Shown here one piece after another: positions 56,801 to 64,000 of a stretch of 64,000 nt of DNA. The position numbers and the translations under genes were made by a program. How positions within the stretch are numbered: the stretch's first letter is position 1; each line of letters starts with the position of its first letter. The notes under the pieces were generated by a model. That model was not told the DNA's origin, made no database searches, and saw only the letters and a program-made list of their open reading frames with translations. This DNA comes from Rotaria sp. Silwood1 (lineage: Eukaryota; Rotifera; Eurotatoria; Philodinida; Philodinidae): assembly GCA_905250075.1 (NCBI GenBank), contig CAJNOP010000522.1, forward strand, positions 1 to 64,000, read 5' to 3'.

Positions 56801-59557
56801 TTTTGAATGAAGATTAAATTGTTTATGATAATTTAATAATTTATAATTAATAATTAATTGTTGATAATTAATAATAATATTATTATTATATTGAAGTTGT
56901 ATATATGTTATAAATGAATTAATAGGTAAATTTTCTTCTATTGTAATAGGTTGAATTTTTTTAAAATAAAATTCAAATAAATTCCAATCAATTAAAAAAT
57001 TAATATTATAATTTGTATATTGACATTTTGTACGATTAAAAAAACAAATAAGAATTTGAAGATTATATTCATCAAAATAATATTTATTTAAATAAATTTT
57101 ATTTTGTTGTATAAATAAATTAATTGAATTTAATGATGAATTATTTAAAAGAAATATTTCAAAATATGTTATATAAGGATATATTTCAATAATTAATATT
57201 GATTGATGATTATTAAAAATATTCCAATAAGAATTTTTTTTAAATTTAATTTTATATGAAGATATTATTTGTTTAAATTCAATATTTTCATTATATATTG
57301 TTTTTATTTGATAAAAAATGTTATTTTTATTAAAATTTAATTTAACATGTGCTTTTGTTTTTATATTATTATTATTAATTAAATATTTTCGATTACGATC
57401 ATATGCATATATATCAAATTCATATATCGATTGTAAATTATTATTTGTTATTAAATATAATTCACCTGTATATGGATGAAGTGAAAATATATCATTAAAT
57501 GTTGATGATAATTCATAAAGAATTTGTGCATATTGAATTTCATCAGCATCACTTGCATGAAAATTTATTAATGATTGTTGAAGTTCAATAGGTTCAGTGA
57601 AATTTTTTTCATAAATATCCATATCAAATACTCCATCATTATCATTTGAATCAGCAACATGAAGATAAATCTAACAAAAAATGAGAAATGTTTTTTTTTT
57701 TTCTAAAGGAAAATGTTTAAAAAAAAAACTAAAACTAATTGAACTTTGTCTTTAAAACTGAAAAGTCAGAATTGTATAGAATCCTTTACTTATGTATGTT
57801 TTGTATCTCACAACTAATGCTTATTTCAAAACAGAAGATCGATGGGGATTTTTTTTTGAATAACTTTTGATAGAAATAAGATAGAGAACTGTGGTTTTCA
57901 TCAATTGGAAAGAGGAGATAAATACGCATTCAACTATATATTATAGGATGAATTTATCTAGTTTTTTTCAACGACTTAAATCAATGCTTTTGAAAATCAA
58001 CGTACTTCGACAGGTGACTAAAATAAATTCACAATAATCAAACTCGTTCAGAAGTTATAGGGACATTATTTAAAATTCTGAGCAGATTTTTCTATGAATT
58101 CTCACGAACAAAATCACTTTTCTGCATTTTTCTTATTTTATGAGAAAGCAGTTTTCTAAAAAATTAATCAAGAAAGCTTTAGAGAAAATCTTAGAAAAAT
58201 TTATAATATACAATTCGATGCGTTTTCATTTCCTCTTTCCAATGATGAAAGCTGCAGTTCTCTATCTTGTTTCTATCAAAAGTTATTAAAAAACTTCCCA
58301 CTGGCATTCTTTTTTGAAATGGGCATTAGTAACCGTCAAGAATGTTCTAGTACAGAGTTTTGAGACAAATGATAATACTTGCTCGTTTGAGTCTAAAAAA
58401 AAGTCATTTCAATAACCGACTTCTTCAATCATAAAAGATAAATTTGAAGATTCAAATAGAATTATCAATCAGCTTGAAGGAGAGAAAAAAAAAGCTATAT
58501 CAGTAACAATTTTTATATACAATGTTGATAGAACAAAAATTTTTCAATAGAAAAATAATGAGATATTTTTGTTTAAACGTCAAATAGCTGTCTTCAAAAC
58601 TTTTGGATTTCGTCCTTCGATCACTGATGCAGTTTGTAGAATCTTACTCTAAGTCTTACGAAGGAATATTTCTCGTTTGTCTTTGTATTATTTCTACATG
58701 TAGGCTTCGATAAGACTAAAATCCAGTTTAAAAACCATTCAGATTCAAGATCTCTCAATGGAGAGTTATAACTGTTTTACTGAGAGCAAGGCTTTTTTAA
58801 ACAAAACAAAGAGTTTTAGTTTGAAATTATGCCTATAGATAGATTTGATAGTCTTCTTATGTGCAGCATGAATGACTACAGATTACATAACTGAAGATTT
58901 AGAGTTTTGTTATAAAAGTTTAATATGGTTTATCATCAACTAAAAGTCATATTTATAGTCTTAAAAGAGTCAATCAATATAGATTCTTATTTCACCCTAT
59001 GATGATTCTATTAGTTTCATAAATGCATTCAGTTGTCGAAATGACATCATCAAACTTTTTGTCAAATATTAAACTATACTGATAGAATTTGATCTTTCAC
59101 TAAATGAAATTCTATTCTATTGAATATAATGCAATTTATAATCTAAACTATGAATCAAAAATATACATACTTTTGCTTGTTCAGTCCAATTTCCATCCGT
59201 AGTGATAATATCAGCTTGAATATTAAGTATATAAATATCTTGATATTCTCGATTAATATCAAATGGTCGTGTTATATTAAGAATAAAAAAATAAAAGTCT
59301 CCTAAACGTTTTGTTTTAACATAAAATAAATCATTATGATTATTATTATCATCAATAAGATAATAGACGACAGATTTTATATTCGATGTATGATAAATAC
59401 CTGTACGTATTCGATTAGGATAAAGAAATAATGAATTTGATAGAATATTTTCTTGACACCATATATCATAAGTTGATTGTGTAAAATAAATATTTTTATT
59501 ATCAATAATTCTTATTGTCAAAATTATATAAAGAATTAAGATTCGTAATGAAGACAT
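35803..59557 (-). CDS. FAT-type atypical cadherin (complete, 18 exons)
   Basis: Exons on the minus strand: 59557-59171, 57670-56277, 55281-54641, 54579-53899, 53190-52514, 52021-51608, 51069-50565, 49726-48465, 47352-45270, 44200-43950, 43888-42740, 41686-40339, 38751-37685, 36745-36707, 36660-36582, 36522-36484, 36422-36405 and 36347-35803. All junctions are GT-AG and in phase, giving 4192 residues; human FAT1 is about 4600. A signal peptide (MSSLRILILYIILTIRI) precedes many cadherin repeats with DINDN, DLNDH, NLNDN and AYDLD calcium motifs. Two EGF domains follow (CQLNSCENNGYC; CSSNPCLSIEKC), then a laminin-G domain, EGF (CSLYHPCYHGGIC), a membrane helix (VLIGLIITLIICILLILIIY) and a tail ending in QTDV, a class I PDZ ligand. 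The order is diagnostic of FAT/FAT-like proteins, which act in adhesion and planar polarity. Several repeats lack full calcium motifs. Confidence 0.9.
36877..37492. mobile_element. Long-arm inverted-repeat element in cadherin intron
   Basis: Arms of about 280-300 bp face each other across a short centre near 37170-37200. The tips read TCTTACGAGGGAACC on both strands, followed by AAAAAGCTTTTGAGC. Both arms give the same kind of peptide (MGPSW.LTEISTIYYNFPIG) because they are inverted copies; that is not evidence for a gene. Mismatches between arms are few. The tip TTACGAGGG is shared with the element at 49897-50522. Confidence 0.85.
38984..39046. repeat. CCGGTC palindromic block, left
   Basis: GC-rich block built of GTCCGGTC, GGCCGG, GTCCGACC and CCGACCGG, inside a 1.59-kb cadherin intron. 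A similar block lies at 39748-39800 in the same intron. The pair may mark the two ends of one element of about 800 bp, but clear outer tips were not found. Confidence 0.5.
39748..39878. mobile_element. CCGGTC block plus hAT-like MITE right end
   Basis: The CCGGTCC-rich block (39748-39800) runs into a GGCAGCGGCAGTGGCAG stretch and ends GTGATGGACATCTCTG at 39878. That end matches the right end of the MITEs at 49992-50413 and 53496-53713. A matching CAGAGATG left end was not found nearby, so this copy seems truncated. Confidence 0.6.
41878..42257. mobile_element. GGCGGC-rich MITE in cadherin intron
   Basis: The ends GGTGAGGGCGTGCGGTTGTGG (left) and, on the other strand at the right, GGTGTGAGTGTGGGCACGGG are related G/T-rich tips. 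The core holds several CGGCGGCGGC runs and CpG-rich spacers, far from the composition of the surrounding intron. No transposase is present. Confidence 0.55.
47471..47847. mobile_element. TIR element in cadherin intron
   Basis: Outer tips GAGTTCGGACCCT (left) and GAGTTCGGTCCTC (right, other strand) match. An inner pair, GAAAACTGATTTTTGAATTT against GAAAATTGATTTTTCGAATT, is also inverted. The left arm has about 60 extra bases between these blocks. No coding capacity is seen. Confidence 0.6.
49897..50522. mobile_element. TIR element carrying a nested MITE
   Basis: Arms of about 80 bp: the left begins TTACGAGGGTACCTTTCCAA, and the right, on the other strand, begins TAACGAGGGAATCTTTCCAA. Both continue with GTGTTAAT and a shared CTCATAAGTCAGACTC block. 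The MITE at 49992-50413 sits between the arms. Without it the outer element would be only about 200 bp. Confidence 0.8.
49992..50413. mobile_element. hAT-like MITE with GGCGCGGCAGCGG core
   Basis: 422 bp with inverted tips CAGAGATGTCCATCGCG, flanked by an 8-bp duplication GTTCCCAT/GCTCCCAT (49984-49991 and 50414-50421, 7 of 8 match). CAG tips with 8-bp duplications are the mark of hAT transposons. The core is full of GCGGCGGCGCGGCAGCGG-type repeats. A central unique block, AAATTTCAAAAATTCATGAA and following, is shared with the copy at 53496-53713. Confidence 0.85.
53496..53713. mobile_element. hAT-like MITE, short copy with perfect 8-bp duplication
   Basis: 218 bp with ends CAGAGATGCTCATGACGGC and, on the other strand, TAGAGATATCCATCGCGGC. 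It is flanked by ATATGAAT at 53488-53495 and 53714-53721. It shares the central block with the 49992-50413 copy but has lost most of the GC-rich repeats. Confidence 0.88.
55374..55491. repeat. Small inverted repeat, relic of a long-arm element
   Basis: The left arm 55374-55410 (ACTAGAAAGGCCTAATAGAA) pairs with 55455-55491. The arm sequence resembles the inner arm of the element at 36877-37492 (ACTAGAAAAGGCCTAAAAGG), so this is likely a shortened relative. Confidence 0.5.
55527..56004. mobile_element. TIR element in cadherin intron
   Basis: The left end (55527-55566, GTAATGATGATCGTGGCTAT then GGAATAACTCAAGAA) pairs with the right end (55971-56004, other strand TAATGATGGTGGTCATTTTT then GCAATAACTCAAGAA). 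The interior is AT-rich without a frame. Confidence 0.6.
57846..58302. mobile_element. TIR element in first cadherin intron
   Basis: Arms of about 90-100 bp: AATAACTTTTGATAGAAATA and AGATAGAGAACTG recur inverted at 58203-58302 with few mismatches, along with TTGGAAAGAGGA. It is the same family as the element at 31899-32212. Confidence 0.7.
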
Positions 59558-62037
59558 GCATAGGAAAGTAAAAAAAAAAAGAAAACTTATCAAATCTAAA
59601 AATATATATATTATAAAGAATTGAACAATATATTTTGTCTCATTTCTAATCACAACATAGATAAAGTAATAGTTTCTAATAATTAAAAGAACAAATCATT
59701 CTTCATCAGTTAATATCTATAGTCTATTGCATGAATTTACAACAAACATTCTATAAGTGGTTATTTTTGAATAAATATACAATGTCTAATTCATGTTGGT
59801 GAACAGATATATGTATATATATATATATATAAACACATTGATGATGATAGATGAACGATGACGTGACCATCAACAAACCTGTCTGTACAATCTAAAACAA
59901 GAAACGAATACTTGTCGAACAAATTACTACCTTCATATCTATTTATATATACAGGTCATCTTGATTCATTTAACAGGATTGGATGAGACATCTTTATCGG
60001 TATACATTCAGTTTAAATTTCTTCATTTTATCGATTGTTCAACTATGTCTTATTCTCTAGTCTACTCTTCAGTGATTATAACAAAAACATATGACATGCT
60101 ATGAAATCATTTTCTTTTTTTCGTCGTTGTTGTTGTGAGCTTTAATGTGTGACATTTTTTTACTTGTTTGAGATGACATGTGTGTAATCGATTGTATCAA
60201 TATAGTTTATTTTTATTCTTAACTTGCGTAATGAAAATCTAAGATAAAATAAAGAAGATAAGTTTTACTCACTTACTTTTGTGAAATCTATTTTTCTTTT
60301 TGTTGATTAAGTTTATTTTAAAATATTTTAAATCTTATTTCATAGTCTTCTTCTTCTTCTTCTTGATCAATTCTATTATCAAAATGGCTTCTCAATTGAA
60401 TAATTTAAACACTTATTCGAACAGTTTATTTTTCTTTTCTTTAAAAGGCAACAAAAAAAAAATTTTACTCGGTTGAGAGTCAATTTCATCATTATGATAG
60501 AGCATAAGATATATATGTGTCAGAGCCTATGATGTAATAATAATAATGAATGTCTAGGAAGCATAGTTTATAATCCATGACGGCGTATATTTTATATCCG
60601 ATTGCTTTTGTAATTTCATTATTATTTATATCTTCTTTATCAAGGTTTTTTCTAGTGCTTGATGATGATAGAATTACGCAAACCGCTTGTGCTCAAAGGC
60701 ACAATAGTAAAAAAGAAAAGAAAATGAACAAAGACATCTATTCTCTTATATTATTTATTAAATTTACAAAGCGTACATATGCACATATTTGTTTAGCACC
60801 ATCACTAACTTGTGAAAAGTAAGTGATCATTTAGTTCAATGTCATAGCAGGAATCTTATATATATATACAGAAGAATATATAGGTAATTTGATAAAAGGT
60901 AGTATGCGAACAATTCGATTATCACTAAGTGATTTGTAGTGAAGATTGATGAGTATTGATTATAAAACATAGCATATGTTATGAAGAATATTTAGGGTCA
61001 AGACGATATTCTAATATTGTGGTTGATTGAAGCAAGATGTGTGTAACAGTAGAACGGGAAAGTATTTGTATTCTATCCTTATGATTCTTTTGATTATTTA
61101 AGATAGAAAAGAAATATTCGATATTATTTGTACAACAAATGCAAGTCCAATCATGAATAAATTTTTACTAATATCAACTAGGAAGATTGAATAACTAAGT
61201 TAGTTGAATAAGAAAAAAAAAAGAAACAGTCTTTAACAATTGTTTATTTATTTAAATAAAATAAAAGAATGAATTTTTCATATACTATGAATATTCTCTA
61301 ACAATCACAATTGAACACTTGCTATTATTGTAAATATACACTTATCATTTAGTGAAGAAGGTCATTTCGTTGTTTGACGACAAGAAAAGAAAGATGAAGA
61401 GAACGTCACGCTTTTTTGCATAACTCAATAGAAATGATTGACTGATAATAAGTAAAAATAAATAAATGAAAGAAATTTTTTCATTAATTTTATTTTTTTA
61501 ACTAACAAATGATTTCTCTTGAAATTCTATTAGATAATATTTATTTAGTAAATTCAAAAAATGTATATTATTCAATATAATGAAATTTTCATTACTAAAT
61601 TGAATGAGAATATTATCAAATTGAATTGTTATATCTACATTATGAATTAAGTTCAATTATATTCTTATATTTTTATTTTGTAGATAACAATTTTAAAAAT
61701 ATCTCAATTGTATACAACTTTTTTTTTGAATGAGATAATATCTTTTGATAGATTGTATTAATGATAAAATATCAGTCAATTACATATTATATCTTATTGT
61801 TCATCTATTGAAACTAGAGATTTTTTTGAATCATTATAATTCATTTTTAATCTTAATCATTCATTCACGAAAAAGTTATACTTTTCTGCATATTATGTGA
61901 GTATGTCTGTCATAAAGAGGAAAAAACAAATTGTTCAATTCATTGTTGTCTAGTGATCGTAACATGTAGGAAATCGTGTCTTCTTGATTGCGAACGAAAA
62001 TCAAAGCAATTAGCATGCCGACAGTGTGGGTGAGCGC
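59558..62037. other. Upstream region of cadherin; no gene supported
   Basis: It holds a TA microsatellite (about 59812-59830) and a CTT microsatellite (about 60346-60365). An 81-codon frame at 60577-60822 begins with a hydrophobic stretch (YPIAFVISLLFISSLSRFF) but lacks any other support. The remainder is AT-rich sequence without recognisable elements. Confidence 0.45.
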
Positions 62038-62196
62038 CAGTGGCGTACGCAGGAGGGGGCCGAGGGGGCCCGGGCCCCCTCTTGAGACGAAAAAGTCCTG
62101 GAGGGGGTACAGGAAAAAATATTTTCACGTGATAAAAAATTTTTTGTGCCATGGCCGGCCCCCCCCCCCCTTGAAAAATTTCTGCGTACGCCACTG
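62038..62196. mobile_element. hAT-like MITE with G/C tracts
   Basis: 159 bp with perfect inverted tips CAGTGGCGTACGCAG, flanked by GTGAGCGC (62030-62037) and GTGAGGGC (62197-62204), an 8-bp duplication with one mismatch. The CAGTGGCGTA tip is widespread among hAT elements. Inside are G-tracts, GGGCCCGGGCCCC and a C-tract. The overlapping Pro/Gly-rich open frames here are products of that composition. Confidence 0.9.
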
Positions 62197-62546
62197 GTGA
62201 GGGCTGAAATTTTGTCCGCGATTAAGTAGCCATTTAATCGTTTACAATACAATGACTTGCTAATCACAAGAAGATTGTTTTATTCTATATATTTTTGAAC
62301 ATATTTCTCTTCATCATTTATTTAATTAATCCTTCAGAAATGCAATAACTAAGTAGTTTACATATCAGAACGAAATATTATTGATATGCAGATTTCTATT
62401 CTAAATACTTCAAAAAACATTATTTTTAATTGTGTTTCACAAAATCAACAATTTATGACAAGACTCAGATTTTGATCAGTAGAAAATTTTTATTTGAAAC
62501 TAGTGAAACAGTAGTTTTTTTTGCTCGATTGTATTAAATTGATAGC

Positions 62547-62873
62547 GTCGACGTCAAAAGTATTTCTCCACTTTTTTGTTTTGAGTCATGTATTAAAACT
62601 ACACAACATTAATTTAATTTCATTATATGTCTATATAATAGAGGTCAAGTACTATATATATACACCTGTTTAATATGAAAAACCTTTAAATATAAAATAC
62701 AATAAAAAAANNNNNNNNNNTTTTTTTATTGTATTTTATATTTAAAGGTTTTTCATATTAAACAGGTGTACTTGACGTCTACTATATAGACATGTAATGA
62801 AATTAAATTAATGTTGTGTAGTTTTAATACATGACTCAAAACAAAAAAGTGGAGAAATACTTTTGACATCGAC
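62547..62873. repeat. Diverged palindrome around a 10-N assembly gap
   Basis: The left arm 62547-62710 and right arm 62721-62873 are reverse complements across the gap at 62711-62720. They differ by several substitutions and an insertion of about 11 bp of TA repeat in the left arm near 62655. Because the arms are not identical, a simple fold-back read artefact is less likely. The true distance between arms is unknown, since the N run is probably a placeholder. Confidence 0.85.
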
Positions 62874-63846
62874 TGTATTATCCTAGAAATCATGTAAAAC
62901 TAGGTAATAATTAAATCCTATATTAGATGTTATTTCACGGTCATTTATTGCAATATACATACAAAAAAAAGCTGTTAGCATAATGTCTATAGGGTATAAA
63001 GTGTGAAATATGATGTAATTGCTGTCAGTAATCATCGATAGGTCGTTGCGTTCTATTTATTCTAAGAAATACTACTTCGCCATCCTTTTAATTAATTTTT
63101 TTGACAAACGCAATAAGAAAGTAATAATGAGACATCAGTCGATGATCATGTAACAATGTGTGTCAAAGTGTCTGAGAAGATAGAGAACCGAATTTTAACT
63201 TCAACATGTCTTTTAGATTATATTTCATAAAATACAAAAAAAAAAAAAGTTATTTGACAGTTTTCGATGAACTATAAATAATTATTTTGATATATAATTT
63301 GTGTCATTTTTGAAATATAATTATAAAATTGTTTAACTACATTAATAGTCAATATTCACTTTTTATTTGGTAATTTGACTTCAAAAAAGAGTCATGTATC
63401 ATTCGATTTCAGTTGTTATCTCATAAAAAAAATGATCAAATTTTCAATCTAGAGCAAAAATCTATTTTGCGTATTTTCTATTTTTTGATGCATGTATTAA
63501 TTCTCCAAAAAACAAATGATGTATATTCAATGTTTCAAGATGTGTCAGTAATTTTTTGCTTGATTTCATTTCATACTAGTCAAGTGTTATTAGCTCGTAT
63601 TGACAGATTAAATATTAGATTAAGAAAAAAACAAAAAAAAAGTATAAAAATAACATCAGATTAATAATTTATTTAATCATATAATAACCATAGAAATTTC
63701 TATATTAATATTTTGTTTGTTGTTGACCTGTTTATTTAAATTTAGAAGACACAAAAACAAAAACAAAAAAAAAAGAGACTTCTTTAGAAATAAATAAAAT
63801 ATCTGTTTATATTTGTTTTCTTTTTTTTTGATATTTAATATAAATT
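62874..63846. other. No gene supported
   Basis: AT-rich spacer. An open frame at 63413-63664 ends in a Lys-rich stretch and has hydrophobic patches, but no family features or splice signals were found. Confidence 0.4.
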
Positions 63847-64000
63847 TCAAATATGATTAGTAGTTGGTTTTAAAATTTTTACAAATAATAATGGTCTATC
63901 ACCAATTTGTTCTCGTTGTTTTTTTCTATTGAATAAATTCCAAAATGAATATAATCGACGATTTTCAATAGAATTTCTATTTATTAATATTGGTGATTTA
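63847..64000 (-). CDS. C-terminal end of an unidentified protein (cut by window edge)
   Basis: The minus-strand frame enters from the window edge and stays open for about 50 codons to the stop at 63849-63847. It reads RRLYSFWNLFNRKKQREQIG, then DRPLLFVKILKPTTNHI. Codon use matches other genes in the window. There are no stops in this frame, and a basic, aromatic-rich tail of this kind is common in cytoplasmic ends of membrane proteins. Family unknown. Confidence 0.5.
   Translation of the reverse strand, partial: KSPILINRNSIENRRLYSFWNLFNRKKQREQIGDRPLLFVKILKPTTNHI

Noticed and set aside
61940..62267. Pro/Gly/Arg-rich open frames on both strands
   Set aside because: They are produced by the G/C tracts of a hAT-like MITE with clear tips and target duplication.
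62711..62720. Run of Ns as a biological feature
   Set aside because: It is an assembly gap placeholder; only the flanking palindrome is reported.

Overview
The window is eukaryotic nuclear DNA from a small invertebrate. It is very AT-rich. Its protein-coding genes are split by GT-AG introns, most of them only 45-80 nt long, and every coding region uses A/T-ending codons. Composition, short introns, a rhodopsin-like GPCR, a FAT-type cadherin, G/T-rich telomere-like tracts and many small inverted-repeat elements fit a bdelloid rotifer (a Rotaria-like species) best. That placement is inference, because no sequence search was possible.

Left part (1-12.7 kb): the 3' part of a GPCR, then gene-poor sequence holding a G/T-rich hairpin, an exon-like tandem array and a broken carbamoyl-phosphate synthetase gene. 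That pseudogene was hit by two MITEs whose removal restores the reading frame, and it ends next to a third terminal-inverted-repeat (TIR) element. A small membrane-protein gene of unusual composition, with an in-frame stop, lies at 8.4-8.8 kb.

Middle part (12.7-35 kb): a secreted two-EGF, Thr/Ser-rich protein; a candidate amidated-neuropeptide precursor; a small heat-shock protein with two alpha-crystallin domains; a PDK1-like kinase without a PH domain (minus strand), separated by a 620-bp TIR element from a divergent galactokinase gene; and a tandem segmental duplication. Each duplicated unit carries a claudin-like tetraspan gene and a gene fusing a macrodomain to an OTU-type protease-like domain. 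Both fusion genes are intact; the second tetraspan copy is a pseudogene.

Right part (35.8-59.6 kb, minus strand): one complete FAT-type atypical cadherin gene. Eighteen exons could be joined in consistent phase to give about 4192 residues: cadherin repeats, EGF and laminin-G domains, one membrane helix, and a tail built from micro-exons that ends in a PDZ ligand. Its introns are either 46-61 nt or about 0.5-1.6 kb, and most of the long ones contain TIR elements, including a nested pair and hAT-like MITEs with 8-bp target duplications. The last 4.4 kb is mostly non-coding, with a hAT-like MITE, a diverged palindrome around a 10-N assembly gap, and the 3' end of another minus-strand gene.

No tRNA, rRNA or CRISPR array was recognised. 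The most promising new biology is the duplicated macrodomain-OTU gene; the clearest genome-evolution story is the set of MITEs with reiterated-palindrome cores and the way they shape introns and pseudogenes.
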